A stretch of DNA of 64,000 bases. It comes from Candidatus Hinthialibacter antarcticus (GTDB taxonomy: Bacteria; Hinthialibacterota; Hinthialibacteria; Hinthialibacterales; Hinthialibacteraceae). Each line of letters starts with the position of its first letter. Position 1 is the stretch's first letter. The position numbers and the translations under genes were made by a program. Where the stretch lies: positions 49,175 through 113,174 of the forward strand of contig JAVCCE010000039.1 in the NCBI GenBank assembly GCA_030765645.1, in the 5' to 3' direction. Positions 18,950 to 27,721 of the stretch are shown one piece after another. Under the pieces are notes generated by a model. The model saw nothing but the letters and a program-made list of their open reading frames with translations. It had not been told where the DNA came from and did not search any database.

Positions 18950-19297
18950 TTACTGTATGGAGGGTGGCTGCGGGATGTTCACGACGCGCTCCGGCGCAAA
19001 ACTTTTTTCCTCAGCCAGCGGGTCAAACAACAAACAAGAACAGCGCGTCCCAATTAAATTAGGGAGGAATTCTTTAGAGAACACTTCGACGATATCATAT
19101 TGGGCCCGCATAAAGGTCTGCTCTAACCACGAATACGCTCGGGCTTTGCTTGACCAGACAGGCACAGCGATATCACCGCCCGGTAAATCAAAATAAAGCG
19201 GGCTGACCTGAGCGGACTGATCGTCATGCTGACCGATAATAAAAAATGCTGACGGTAACTGGTCAATATTCATTGTTGAATATTGAGATTCTACCAT
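18950..19297 (-). CDS. Hypothetical protein, last gene of metal transport operon
   Basis: This 115-residue soluble protein has no domain I recognise. Features seen are an aromatic/hydrophobic core (AFFIIGQHD, LYFDLPGGDIAVPVW), a helix with SWLEQTFM, and a CSCLLFDP segment. It looks like a small alpha/beta protein, loosely of the SseB or immunity-protein type, but I would not name it. It starts 8 nt after the stop of the upstream permease, so it is probably the sixth gene of the Mn/Zn-type ABC operon. Confidence 0.6.
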   Translation of the reverse strand: MVESQYSTMNIDQLPSAFFIIGQHDDQSAQVSPLYFDLPGGDIAVPVWSSKARAYSWLEQTFMRAQYDIVEVFSKEFLPNLIGTRCSCLLFDPLAEEKSFAPERVVNIPQPPSIQ

Positions 19298-19305
19298 GAA
19301 ATTGC

Positions 19306-20577
19306 TTAACGCGGGATCGCTTTCCCATGCGGATCGACATTTGGATGTTCCATTTCACGGTCCAGTTTTTCCGTCATATCCGGTGTAATGTGGTGCTCAA
19401 CCCGGTCGGCGGGATCATGGGTGTGGTCTGCGGCGTACCCAATGCCTTCCAGGAACGATTCATACAAGCGGTGCCGTTTGATGAGTTCTAACGCTTCATG
19501 ATTGCCGTTTTTTGTAAGAGAAAATTTCAAATTCATTTCTTCCAATAAGCCTTTACGCACCAAACGGCGCGCAGTTTTTTCGGCATCCGGCAACAGCCAC
19601 TGCTGTGCTTCGCTAATATCCATTACTGAAAACGGCGTAACCAATCCGGTTTCGACCTGCCGCCCCACCCAAAGCAATACGTCTTCTTCCGCCACGCGGT
19701 TTGATAATCGTCGTCTCGATAGCCATCGGGTAAAGACTCCGTGGGTTGGCGAGAAAAACAAAGCCAGCGCAAATAATAATCCCGCCACGGAGCCCATGGC
19801 CCCGGCGATTGAACTATCGAGCCAAACGGCAGTAAAGTAGCCAAGAAATGACGTCAAGGCTCCAGCGATAATCGAATAGAGAAGCATAATAGACAAGCGG
19901 TCAGTCAATAAATACGCCGTCGCTGCAGGCGCGATCAACATGGCGACCACCAGGATCACGCCAACGCTTTCAAATGCGCCAACCGTCGTCACAGCTACCA
20001 GCGTCATCAGAACATAGTGCATCAATGTTATGGGGATTCCGACGGCGGCCGCCATCGCAGGGTCGAACGCGCACAGTTTAAACTCTTTATAAAACAAGCC
20101 AATGACAATTAGATTGAGCAACAACAAGCCGCCGTTGACCCACACCGCGCGCGGCCCCAAATAAACGCTGCCCCACATCAATACGTCCAAAGGCGTCAGC
20201 GCGATTTCACCCTCTAATACGCAATCCGTGTCTAAGTGGACGCCCTCGCCAAACGACGAGACGCCAATGACGCCCAATGCAAACAGCGCAGTAAACGTAA
20301 CGCCCAACGCGGCGTCGTGTTGTACGCCCCCGTTGTTAAGCGTTTGAATGATGAATGTGGTCAAAATGCCTATCAGCGCAGCGCCAAGAAACATCCAAAC
20401 AATCGACATCGAATTGCTCAGAAGAAACGCTAGCACAATTCCTGGAAGAATCGCGTGGCTGATGGCGTCGCCTAGCATCGCCATGCGGCGCAGGATTAAA
20501 AAGCAGCCCAGCATTCCGCAGGCGGCGGCGGCAAAGGCGCCAGTCAGTATGATCCAAAAACCACTATAGATATCCAT
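19306..20577 (-). CDS. Metal ABC transporter permease with C-terminal DtxR-like domain (second permease)
   Basis: This 423-residue protein has an ABC-3 family permease core (about 1-275, eight or nine membrane segments; motif GDAISHAILPGIVLAF). A cytoplasmic tail of about 130 residues resembles the winged helix and dimerisation domain of DtxR/MntR proteins. In the tail, HRLYESFLE and ADRVEHHITPDM align with the metal-binding His and Glu/His residues of that family, followed by HPNVDPHGKAIP. Chlamydial TroC-TroR fusions are a known precedent. It imports Mn, Zn or Fe with the ATPase and binding protein upstream; the tail may gate transport or bind DNA. Confidence 0.88.
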   Translation of the reverse strand: MDIYSGFWIILTGAFAAAACGMLGCFLILRRMAMLGDAISHAILPGIVLAFLLSNSMSIVWMFLGAALIGILTTFIIQTLNNGGVQHDAALGVTFTALFALGVIGVSSFGEGVHLDTDCVLEGEIALTPLDVLMWGSVYLGPRAVWVNGGLLLLNLIVIGLFYKEFKLCAFDPAMAAAVGIPITLMHYVLMTLVAVTTVGAFESVGVILVVAMLIAPAATAYLLTDRLSIMLLYSIIAGALTSFLGYFTAVWLDSSIAGAMGSVAGLLFALALFFSPTHGVFTRWLSRRRLSNRVAEEDVLLWVGRQVETGLVTPFSVMDISEAQQWLLPDAEKTARRLVRKGLLEEMNLKFSLTKNGNHEALELIKRHRLYESFLEGIGYAADHTHDPADRVEHHITPDMTEKLDREMEHPNVDPHGKAIPR

Positions 20578-20592
20578 TGTCCTAATCCTTCG

Positions 20593-21876
20593 TTACGCCG
20601 TCGCAATCGGGTGCGCGGTAGGCGGCTGCTTCAAATTTAATTTGTGTGAATCCAGCAAGCGCTCGAGTTCTTTTACCGTTTCAGGCGTCAAGAAGTGCTC
20701 AATAAAATCAGCGTCCCGGTCGACGTGGTCTGCGTCAAATTCTTCTTCGTACATCAAGTACATTTCCCACAAGCGGTGGTTGCGCGTCACTTGGTAGGCC
20801 TGTTCCTGACCATCTTTGGTCAAACGAAAAGCGCCGCTTTGCTCTTCGACAAACTGATTGCTTTTTAATCCACGCAAATTCCGTAGCGCTTGCGCATGAG
20901 ACTGCGAACGCATAGATGCGATATCTTCTAGCGGCGCCCAATCATCCCAGCCATTTTTTCGCTCCGACCATTCATATAACGAGCGTAGCGCGTTCTCTCG
21001 CGCAACCCGGCTGCGTAGGCTCCAGGTCCGTAGTCCTTTAGCAAGCAGCCCGCGCGCTGGAGCAAACAGCAGTGAAAGAATAAACATCAGCGTCGCCGAC
21101 AATACGATCCAGGGGCCGGTCGGCATACGCGGCGCCAGAGCGCTGAGATACACACCTAGTGCGCCTGAAAGCCCGCCAAACAGCGCCGAAAGCAGCGTCA
21201 TGCGGTTGAGGCGGTCCGTCCAATAGCGGGCGGCGGCGGCGGGGGTAATCAACATCGCCACCATTAACACAACACCCACGGCCTGCAAGCCAATCACAAC
21301 TACCAAGACGATCAGGATGTTTAACAAGGCATCCAGCCAGGTAGACGAATATCCCAAACTATCAGCGAAGCCCACATCGAAGCACAACAGTTTCATTTCT
21401 TTGTAGAGCAGCAATGAAAAAACAATGACGACAATGGCGCAAGACGCCATGATGTAAACATCGCGCCCGATCATTGATGCGGCTTGTCCAAATATAAATG
21501 TTTTTAACCCGGCTTTGTTACCGCCGCTGGAATTTAAAATATAGGTCAATAGCACAATGCCGACGGCGAAAAACACCGACAGGACCAAGCCCAACGCAGC
21601 GTCTTCTTTGATGCGTGAATGCCTCGTAATAAACTGGATGCAAAAAGCGCCGAGCATCCCCGCCGCCAACGCGCCTAGCATAAACGCAGGGATCGAGCGC
21701 TCTCCCACAATCAAGTATGCAACGCACACGCCCGGCAGCGCGGAGTGCGCCAACGCATCACCGAGCAGACTGCGTTTGCGCAGCATGGCGAAACTGCTCA
21801 AGATGCCGCTGCAAATTCCTAACAATACGCAGCCCGCCAACACCCATTGCGCATTTATATCTGTGAGGAAATTCAT
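20593..21876 (-). CDS. Metal ABC transporter permease with C-terminal DtxR-like domain (first permease)
   Basis: This 427-residue protein has the same layout as its downstream neighbour: an ABC-3 permease core ([19 protein letters not shown]) and a DtxR-like tail from about residue 290. The tail keeps NHRLWEMYL and [11 protein letters not shown], but lacks the HPxxDPHG segment and ends in a divergent LNLKQPP stretch. Its start overlaps the stop of the ATPase gene by 4 bp. Two different permeases in the operon imply a heterodimeric channel, as in TroCD or MntBC systems. Confidence 0.88.
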   Translation of the reverse strand: MNFLTDINAQWVLAGCVLLGICSGILSSFAMLRKRSLLGDALAHSALPGVCVAYLIVGERSIPAFMLGALAAGMLGAFCIQFITRHSRIKEDAALGLVLSVFFAVGIVLLTYILNSSGGNKAGLKTFIFGQAASMIGRDVYIMASCAIVVIVFSLLLYKEMKLLCFDVGFADSLGYSSTWLDALLNILIVLVVVIGLQAVGVVLMVAMLITPAAAARYWTDRLNRMTLLSALFGGLSGALGVYLSALAPRMPTGPWIVLSATLMFILSLLFAPARGLLAKGLRTWSLRSRVARENALRSLYEWSERKNGWDDWAPLEDIASMRSQSHAQALRNLRGLKSNQFVEEQSGAFRLTKDGQEQAYQVTRNHRLWEMYLMYEEEFDADHVDRDADFIEHFLTPETVKELERLLDSHKLNLKQPPTAHPIATA

Positions 21877-22709
21877 TTCGGTTCCACCCCATGAGGTTGA
21901 TTGATTGAGACGGCGTCGGCCAGTTCAGAAATAATGTTTAAGCGCCCGCCGTACGTCTTACGTAAATTGTCTTCGGTGAAGACGTCTTCGGTCGGCCCAA
22001 TGGTAATCAGCCGCATGTTAATCATCAGCACCCAGTCGAAATAATCGTTCACCGTCTGCAAATCATGGTGGACAACAAACACGGTTTTGCCTTGCGACTT
22101 CAACGCTTTCAGCAAGGTAATGATCGCCTTCTCGGTCGCGACGTCGACGCCGGCAAACGGTTCATCCATAAAATAAACGGTCGAGTTTTGCGCCAGTGCG
22201 CGCGCCAAAAACACGCGCTGCTGTTGTCCGCCCGAGAGCTGGCTAATCTGCCGGTTGGCGAAATCCGCCATGCCGACTTGCTTCAAACAACCCATCGCAT
22301 ATTCGCGATCTCGCTTGGCCGGACGACGAAACCAACCCAAACGCCCGTAGACGCCCATCAAGACCACGTCCAACACATCGGTGGGGAAATCCCAATCGAC
22401 CGACTCGCGTTGCGGAACATAGCCAATCTTTTGCCGCTGCTTGCTGATCGGTTCGCCGTAGCATTTCACCCAGCCTGACGCGGGCGGGACCAACCCCATC
22501 GCGGATTTCAACAGCGTTGACTTGCCTGCCCCATTCGGGCCGACGATGCCAATCAAAACGCCCTCAGGCACAACAAAGTCGATGTCCCACAACACCGGCT
22601 TGCGGTGATAGGCGACCGTGAGATCGTGCACCTCTAATGGAGGCGGGTTTGGAATATTGTATGAAAATTCAGAAGCGCTTTTCTGCGTCGTATCTAAAGC
22701 CGTATTCAT
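21873..22709 (-). CDS. Metal ABC transporter ATP-binding protein
   Basis: This 278-residue ABC ATPase has Walker A GPNGAGKS (57-64), signature LSGGQ (158-162) and Walker B VYFMDEP (178-184), with the D-loop and switch His (VVHHDLQ) after it. It belongs to the Mn/Zn/Fe chelate group (TroB/ZnuC/MntB) and powers the two permeases. The ATG at 22709 is chosen: GGAGAG lies 6 nt upstream and the first 25 residues form a plausible lead-in. Longer in-frame starts would overlap the binding-protein gene by about 140 bp and give an Arg-rich, non-homologous extension. Confidence 0.93.
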   Translation of the reverse strand: MNTALDTTQKSASEFSYNIPNPPPLEVHDLTVAYHRKPVLWDIDFVVPEGVLIGIVGPNGAGKSTLLKSAMGLVPPASGWVKCYGEPISKQRQKIGYVPQRESVDWDFPTDVLDVVLMGVYGRLGWFRRPAKRDREYAMGCLKQVGMADFANRQISQLSGGQQQRVFLARALAQNSTVYFMDEPFAGVDVATEKAIITLLKALKSQGKTVFVVHHDLQTVNDYFDWVLMINMRLITIGPTEDVFTEDNLRKTYGGRLNIISELADAVSINQPHGVEPK

Positions 22710-22726
22710 TCGTTTCTCTCCAAAAA

Positions 22727-23635
22727 TTACTTTAACGAGTTGGCCATTGTGTTGACGTTGTGCCGAATCATGCCAACGTAAGTTCCTTCGTCCGTCCCGG
22801 CGGCTCCCATTGCGTCTGAGAACAACTCCCCGCCGATAACGACCTCGTGCCCTTTGCCTCTGCACCCCGCAACCAAGGCTTCGATGGATTTCGCCGGGAC
22901 GCTTGATTCAACGAATACCGCCTTCACGTTGCGCTCGACAATTATATCAATAAGCCGTTGCAAATCTTGCAGTCCAAATTCGCTGACGGTGCTGATGCCT
23001 TGCAGCCCCATCACTTCGATATCATACGCGTCGCCAAAATATCCAAACGCATCGTGAGCGGTAATCAACACCCGCTGCTCTCTTGGAATGGTTGCGATCT
23101 GCGCTTTGACCCAAGCGTGAAGATCAGCCAATTTCTTTTGATAAACGTCGCCGTTGGCGCGATAGATCGCTTCGCCTTCGGGATCGACCTTCACAAGCGC
23201 GTCAACAATCGTCGGCACGGCGTCAGCCCACATATTCACGCTCATCCAAATGTGCGGATCGTGGTGGCCTTCAAATTCTTTCGGCGAACGCAGCAATCCG
23301 GGGTCCATCGAATCGCCGAACGCGATCACGGGTTTTGGGCCGTCCTGCATTTTCTCGAATATCTCCGTCATGCGGCCTTCGAGCATGAGTCCGTTGTAAA
23401 ACACAACACTGGCGCGCGAGAGCAACCCCAAGTCAGCGGGCGAGGCTTTATAAAGGTGAGGGTCAACGCCTTCGCCCATCATGTTGACCACTTCAATGCG
23501 GTCGCCCGCCACATTACGAACAACATCGGCAACCTGAGCGATGGTGCAGACGGCTTTGATCCGGCCGTCATCCACTGGCCCGCCGCAGGAACAAACTGAA
23601 ATAATGGTTACTAAAATCAATAAACGCTGAATCAC
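22727..23635 (-). CDS. Metal ABC transporter substrate-binding lipoprotein (TroA/ZnuA family)
   Basis: This 302-residue periplasmic binding protein has a short signal peptide ending in a lipobox-like VCSC, so it is likely a lipoprotein. Metal ligands expected in the cluster A-I family are visible: H in [11 protein letters not shown] in HDPHIWMS, H in [10 protein letters not shown] and D in [11 protein letters not shown]. Three His plus Asp resembles TroA more than PsaA (where the third is Glu). No long His-rich loop of ZnuA type is present. Whether it carries Mn, Zn or Fe is not settled. It overlaps the repressor gene by 4 bp. Confidence 0.92.
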   Translation of the reverse strand: MIQRLLILVTIISVCSCGGPVDDGRIKAVCTIAQVADVVRNVAGDRIEVVNMMGEGVDPHLYKASPADLGLLSRASVVFYNGLMLEGRMTEIFEKMQDGPKPVIAFGDSMDPGLLRSPKEFEGHHDPHIWMSVNMWADAVPTIVDALVKVDPEGEAIYRANGDVYQKKLADLHAWVKAQIATIPREQRVLITAHDAFGYFGDAYDIEVMGLQGISTVSEFGLQDLQRLIDIIVERNVKAVFVESSVPAKSIEALVAGCRGKGHEVVIGGELFSDAMGAAGTDEGTYVGMIRHNVNTMANSLK

Positions 23636-24321
23636 GATTGACTGCTCCTTTGTTTCTTTTTCGACGCGACAAACACATTGGACGCCAACTCACGCCCGAT
23701 AGCGCACTCATCGCCGTTAATTTTTAAATGGATGGACCCGCCGTAAGGCTCTTCTCGAAGCATTTTCACCTTCGCGCCCGGAACCAGCCCCACTTCGTCC
23801 ATATACTGCAACATCTCCGCATCGGAATCCGTCACCCGCTCGACTTGGCTGACGTCGCCAGGCTGCATGGCCTTGATCGGCAAAGTAGGATGATCGGGCA
23901 AACTGCCATCTTTGCCCGGGATCGGGTCGCCGTGCGGGTCATGCGTCGGGTGGCCTAGATACTCGTCGATTTTTTCCTCGAACACCTCAGAGATGACGTG
24001 CTCCAGACGCTCGGCTTCTTCATGCACCTGGTCCCAGCGGTACCCCAAGGCTTTCAATAAATACAATTCAATCAAGCGGTGATGACGAAGAATTTCCAAG
24101 GCGATTTTGCGGCCTTCGCTCGTTAAACTCAGCCCATTGGGCCGTGAATAATTCACCAGTTTCAATGAACGAAGACGTTTCACCATCTTAGTTACGGCAG
24201 CAGGCGAAACCGAAAAATGTTCCGCGAGCATGGATGGCGTCACAGGCGACCCATCCAAACCTAACGCGTAAACCGTCTTTAAATAATCTTCACCGTTGGT
24301 TCCAAGCATAAGAGCCACCAA
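23632..24321 (-). CDS. DtxR/MntR-family metal-dependent transcriptional repressor with FeoA-like domain
   Basis: This protein of about 229 residues has an N-terminal winged helix (EDYLKTVYALG, TPSMLAEHFSVSPAAVTKMVKRL) and a metal-binding dimerisation domain (HHRLIELYLLKALGY, AERLEHVIS, HPTHDPHGDPIP). It ends in a C-terminal SH3-like FeoA domain (LVPGAKVKML), as in DtxR/IdeR. It should repress the operon when metal is plentiful. A perfect palindrome in the promoter just upstream is its likely target. Start choices are TTG 24321, GTG 24318 and ATG 24309; the core LGTNGEDYLK is common to all. First gene of the six-gene operon. Confidence 0.93.
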   Translation of the reverse strand: MVALMLGTNGEDYLKTVYALGLDGSPVTPSMLAEHFSVSPAAVTKMVKRLRSLKLVNYSRPNGLSLTSEGRKIALEILRHHRLIELYLLKALGYRWDQVHEEAERLEHVISEVFEEKIDEYLGHPTHDPHGDPIPGKDGSLPDHPTLPIKAMQPGDVSQVERVTDSDAEMLQYMDEVGLVPGAKVKMLREEPYGGSIHLKINGDECAIGRELASNVFVASKKKQRSSQS

Positions 24322-24344
24322 GTTAACTAAAGTATAATTTTATA

Positions 24345-24358
24345 TTAACCTAGGTTAA
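24345..24358. promoter_or_regulatory. Perfect palindromic operator for the DtxR-family repressor
   Basis: TTAACCTAGGTTAA, a 14-bp perfect palindrome with the shape of DtxR/MntR-family operators. On the minus strand it lies just upstream of AT-rich -10-like sequence (TATAAA/TATACT) and about 24-36 bp before the possible starts of the repressor gene, so autoregulation of the transport operon is likely. Confidence 0.7.
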
Positions 24359-24470
24359 ATACGATGTCAAGTTTTATTTTGTGAATTGCACATGAATAAC
24401 CCCGCCGCAAGCAGCGGGGTATCAAATAAAGTATTTTGAAGCCCTCTCAAAAACAATTGAGTCCGAAAAA

Positions 24471-24780
24471 GGATTTCGGCCGTTCAAAAATTGACAAACC
24501 AATTCTGGCATGGGTGCAACTCTGGGGGCGCCTGTGCAAAAGGGCATGAAAGCCCGCACCGAAGTAAGCAGAGATGTACCCATGCCTTTCGCAACGAAAG
24601 TGCAAACTGTTTTGAGTATGAAATGGGATTTCGGCAGTTCAAAGATCGACAAACCAATTCTGGCATGGGTGCAACTCTGGGAGCGCCTGTGCATAAGGGC
24701 CTGAAAGCCCGCACCGAAGCAAGCAGAGATGTACCCATGCCTTTCACAACGAAAGTGAAAATTATTTTGAGATGGCTTCA
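24471..24780. repeat. Two tandem 155-bp repeat units, each holding an 80-bp palindrome
   Basis: The second unit begins at 24626, exactly 155 bp after the first at 24471, with about 90% identity. Each unit contains an imperfect 80-bp palindrome (24507-24586 and 24662-24741). Outer arms GGCATGGGT and ACCCATGCC and inner stems GTGC/GCAC and GGGC/GCCC surround an ATGAAA or CTGAAA loop. Short open frames across it in several directions are by-products of the repeat. A related inverted copy starts at 63962. Confidence 0.85.
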
Positions 24781-25102
24781 AGTATTTCTTGCGCCTCAAC
24801 GGGCGGGGAATGAAACCCGAATTAGATTAAACTGCTTAATAGGGGATTGGAATAATTAAACAAGCAAGAACAAAGGAAGCAGCACAATAAAATTTCATTA
24901 CATTAAATCCACAATAAAACAAAAATCTTTAACTTCTACATAAAACTTTCACTTGTTTTCTCCCTGAAAAATTCTGAATCTGTACGTTTTTGGGATTCCA
25001 AATCTCTAAAACCGGACGGAATATATTACCCTAGATGGAACCTTCGATAATAAAAACTCATTAATATACTCATTACATGGAACTTACGAAAGATCGTCTT
25101 AA
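24781..25102. other. AT-rich gene-free stretch
   Basis: No coding sequence, RNA gene or clear hairpin is seen. The stretch is AT-rich, contrasting with its surroundings, and leads into the sigma-54-type promoter at 25103. Confidence 0.4.
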
Positions 25103-25119
25103 TTGGCACAAATAATGCT
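25103..25119 (+). promoter_or_regulatory. Sigma-54-type promoter
   Basis: TTGGCAC-AAATA-ATGCT: the -24 element GG (25105-25106) and -12 element GC (25117-25118) are exactly 10 bp apart. It is close to the consensus TGGCAC-N5-TTGCW, and only the first base of the -12 box differs. The predicted start near 25130 leaves a 30-nt leader before the gene at 25161. Confidence 0.6.
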
Positions 25120-25160
25120 TATTACAGGGGCAAGATAAAATCAAACGAAAGGAGGTCAAT

Positions 25161-25340
25161 ATGGTACGCAATGATCGTCTCAAACCGAAACCCGTCCCAA
25201 ATGGTTCGAGATCGAAGCAACATTTGGGACAAAGCGAGCAAAATCAACGTTTAGAACAATTTAAGCGTTATTTGGAAAATCGTGGATGCCCTGTTCGTCT
25301 CGCTCCAAAAGACGAAAACGAAGTTCGCTGGATTGGATAA
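25161..25340 (+). CDS. Small hypothetical basic protein (59 aa)
   Basis: An ATG at 25161 sits 6 nt after a perfect AAAGGAGGT ribosome site, the strongest in this region. The 59-residue product is basic and polar: MVRNDRLKPKP, then a Gln-rich middle and a C-terminal helix-like EQFKRYLENRG followed by CPVRLAP and ending in VRWIG. No known family is recognised. The C-terminal part could be a small helix-strand fold. A sigma-54-type promoter lies upstream and a second tiny frame follows 13 nt after the stop. Confidence 0.6.
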   Translation: MVRNDRLKPKPVPNGSRSKQHLGQSEQNQRLEQFKRYLENRGCPVRLAPKDENEVRWIG

Positions 25341-25353
25341 TGGAAGGACAAGC

Positions 25354-25458
25354 ATGATGACAAATAAACTTGCCCAACACACTCCCCCCTTCGCTTCGCC
25401 GCAACCATTCGGCGTTAACGCTGTCACCGAAATACGTTCGATTACCCTCACGACTTAA
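25354..25458 (+). CDS. Very small hypothetical ORF (34 aa)
   Basis: An ATG at 25354 (with a second at 25357) follows AAGGA by about 6 nt and opens a 34-residue frame beginning MMTNKLAQHTPP. The product is Thr/Pro-rich and unlike known proteins. It is supported only by its position 13 nt after the 59-residue gene and its ribosome site; it may not be translated. Confidence 0.3.
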   Translation: MMTNKLAQHTPPFASPQPFGVNAVTEIRSITLTT

Positions 25459-25481
25459 TCGATTAACTCCAAGCAGTAAAA

Positions 25482-25522
25482 AATCCGCTCTACATTGAGA
25501 CTAAAACTCAGTAGAGCGGATT
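25482..25522 (-). terminator. Rho-independent terminator of pgi
   Basis: AATCCGCTCTAC (25482-25493) pairs perfectly with GTAGAGCGGATT (25511-25522). On the minus strand the stem is followed by six T, so it ends the pgi transcript; it may also stop the small genes coming from the left. Confidence 0.85.
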
Positions 25523-25548
25523 CATTATATATACCCATATTTTAATGA

Positions 25549-26970
25549 TTAGCGATTGATGTTATCACGCATGCGTTGTTTGTAGCCTTCAACACCGGTT
25601 TGAATATAGGTCTCTTCGTCTTTTACGCGGCGCTCTCCTGAAATGGGATCAAGATGAAGAGACTGCAATCGCCCTTTCACTGCGGTCATGTCCATCAAGA
25701 CGCGCATTAAGGCAAATGCGTCGTAGGTTTCCCGTTTGGGAAATTCGAGAATCACCGACGGGACGCCCTTATCGACAAAGTCTTCATAAGTGCCGCGCAT
25801 AGAAGCAATCTGCGCTTGTTGCAGCGTCTTGCCGCGAAATACGCTGAGGCTGCCTTGCAGCGGCGCCGTTTCAGGAATCGCGAGGTCTTCGCCAAATAAC
25901 TTGGGCATCAAAAATAAAACGACTTTATCGTGCGGCCCGTTGATAACGCCGTTGAGTAACGAGTGGTTCCCGGTTGGGCCGGTGGTCGCAATGACGTTCA
26001 AGCCTTCGCCGCGCTCCTGGACGGATTCTTCATACAATTGTACAAACCAGTCGCCTAATTTGGCGTTATCAAAATAGGGGTAAAACACCATGCTGGTCTT
26101 CTTACATCCCCATTCAGCGAGATGCAAAAATTCCGCCAGACGAAAGGCCGGGTTCTTTTCAATCGGCGCCGTTAAAAAAGTCTGGTGAGCGGCGCCGTAG
26201 CCTTTCATCGCTTGGTTGAGGCGCTCAAGCGGGTCGCCATTCGCGCTAACCGCGAGGAACAACAATCCAACCGGCGAAGCAAACGAGAAACGCCCGCCCA
26301 CGCCGTCAGGCACAGGCAGCAGCGCCATAAACTTGCCCTTGCCGCTTGATTGCATTTGGAACAGCAAACTCTTGTCATTCAATCCGGTGGTTGCGACGGT
26401 TCGGCTCATCCAGTCATCGCCCAGCGCATCAGCGAGCATCATGCCCGCCAGCGCGGTTTCCGCCGTCGTGCCGCTCTTGCTAACGATGTTAACGACCGTC
26501 TTATCGAGCAACCCGCGCTCTTTCAATACGTCTAATAAGCCCTTCAAGCGAAGCGGATCAAAAGTATCACCCGTAAAGTACACTTCCGGGGCGCCCTGAA
26601 TTTTTCCGGCATTTACCATGTCATTATGATACGGGTGGTTCAAAAAATCATGCAACGTACGCGAGCCTAAGTCAGAACCGCCGATGCCGACCGTGATAAA
26701 GACTTTGGCTTTGCTTCGCACCTGGTTCGCAATGTCAGCGATGGTCTCCATCGAAGCATAGTCTGCATGGCCGGACGGCGTCTTATGACACCAAGTCCAG
26801 GCGCGCAAACGCTGAATCAATGATTCATAGCCTTCTTCATCTTCTTGTTGGAAGCCCTGCTGAATTGCAGTTAGATTTTGATTGAGTCCTTCGCACCAGG
26901 CGGCGGGAACCGATTGGTTCAGCAAACCGGCGCCGGACGCATCGACGGGAAACATATCGCGGATTGGCAT
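25549..26970 (-). CDS. pgi: Glucose-6-phosphate isomerase
   Basis: This 473-residue cytoplasmic enzyme interconverts glucose-6-phosphate and fructose-6-phosphate. Two SIS-type domains carry FITVGIGGSDLGSR and SKSGTTAETA (phosphate-binding), GGRFSFAS, and the catalytic Glu/His region YEESVQERG...GNHSLLNG. A C-terminal Lys in GVEGYKQRMR completes the active site. It belongs to the shorter bacterial PGI type (about 450-480 residues). The gene lies downstream of ferritin on the same strand, separated by a GC-rich hairpin, and ends at a strong terminator. Confidence 0.95.
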   Translation of the reverse strand: MPIRDMFPVDASGAGLLNQSVPAAWCEGLNQNLTAIQQGFQQEDEEGYESLIQRLRAWTWCHKTPSGHADYASMETIADIANQVRSKAKVFITVGIGGSDLGSRTLHDFLNHPYHNDMVNAGKIQGAPEVYFTGDTFDPLRLKGLLDVLKERGLLDKTVVNIVSKSGTTAETALAGMMLADALGDDWMSRTVATTGLNDKSLLFQMQSSGKGKFMALLPVPDGVGGRFSFASPVGLLFLAVSANGDPLERLNQAMKGYGAAHQTFLTAPIEKNPAFRLAEFLHLAEWGCKKTSMVFYPYFDNAKLGDWFVQLYEESVQERGEGLNVIATTGPTGNHSLLNGVINGPHDKVVLFLMPKLFGEDLAIPETAPLQGSLSVFRGKTLQQAQIASMRGTYEDFVDKGVPSVILEFPKRETYDAFALMRVLMDMTAVKGRLQSLHLDPISGERRVKDEETYIQTGVEGYKQRMRDNINR

Positions 26971-27015
26971 GATGTCTTCACCTTTTCGTGGAAAATGAAC
27001 GAGCCATAGAATAGC

Positions 27016-27048
27016 AAGCGGCGTCTTCTCTGTTGAGAGACGCCGCTT
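27016..27048. other. GC-rich hairpin between ferritin and pgi
   Basis: AAGCGGCGTCT (27016-27026) pairs perfectly with AGACGCCGCTT (27038-27048). There is no T run on either side, so it may be an attenuator, an RNA stabiliser or a weak terminator for ferritin. Confidence 0.5.
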
Positions 27049-27075
27049 GGGGATTTATTAGATAAAAACGCACTC

Positions 27076-27588
27076 TTACGCTGGCGGCGTAATAGACGTC
27101 GCTTGACGGGAAGCCAGTTCACGGTCGAGATGATACAACCCGACTTTGTCGCTTTCAACAAATTCTAACTGGTCAACAATGCCTTTTGAGGTGGCTTCTT
27201 CTTCAATCTGTTCATTCACAAACCACTGCAAGAAATTATTGGTGGGGTGGTCGCTTTCTTTCATCGCCAGATCGACCAACTTACCAATGCAACTGGTAAT
27301 ATATTTTTCATGTTCATAGGCAGACTTAAATGCGTCCAGCGGAGATTTCCATTTTGCCTGCGGCTCTTTAATGGCGCCTAAAACAACGCGACCGTCGCGA
27401 TCATTTACGTATTTATAAAAACGCATGACGTGCGCCAGTTCTTCCTGGAATTGCGCTTCCATCCAGTTAGCAAACCCCGGTAAATTGACGGATTCAAAAT
27501 AGGAAGCCATCGACAGATAAATGTAGGAAGAATACATTTCTTCGTTAATCTGATTATTGAGCGCGTCGAACATTTTCTTACTTGTCAT
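27076..27588 (-). CDS. ftnA: Ferritin (non-heme, FtnA type)
   Basis: This 170-residue four-helix protein has ferroxidase-centre residues E17 (NEEMYSSY), E50 and H53 (EELAHVMRFY), and further Glu/Gln in the NEQIEEEAT helix. It stores iron as a 24-mer shell and lacks the Met that bacterioferritin uses for heme. The C-terminal tail is ordinary. A ribosome site (GGAGAC) lies before the ATG. Proximity to pgi may be coincidental. Confidence 0.95.
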   Translation of the reverse strand: MTSKKMFDALNNQINEEMYSSYIYLSMASYFESVNLPGFANWMEAQFQEELAHVMRFYKYVNDRDGRVVLGAIKEPQAKWKSPLDAFKSAYEHEKYITSCIGKLVDLAMKESDHPTNNFLQWFVNEQIEEEATSKGIVDQLEFVESDKVGLYHLDRELASRQATSITPPA

Positions 27589-27721
27589 CGGGTGCGTCTC
27601 CTTTGCTCTCGTTGTACATTAGAAAAATTCATTTCGATGTTTGCATTGTACCATGCCGGGCCGTAAGTCGGAACGCTCTTATTCATCAGAAAATGATTTC
27701 CCGACTGTTTTCTACAAAAAA

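Noticed and set aside
24471..24780. Possible CRISPR array
   Set aside because: Only two units of 155 bp with no spacer pattern and no cas genes nearby.
24422..24859. Several short open frames on both strands across the tandem repeat
   Set aside because: They follow the palindromic repeat, have repeated and complementary content, and lack ribosome sites.
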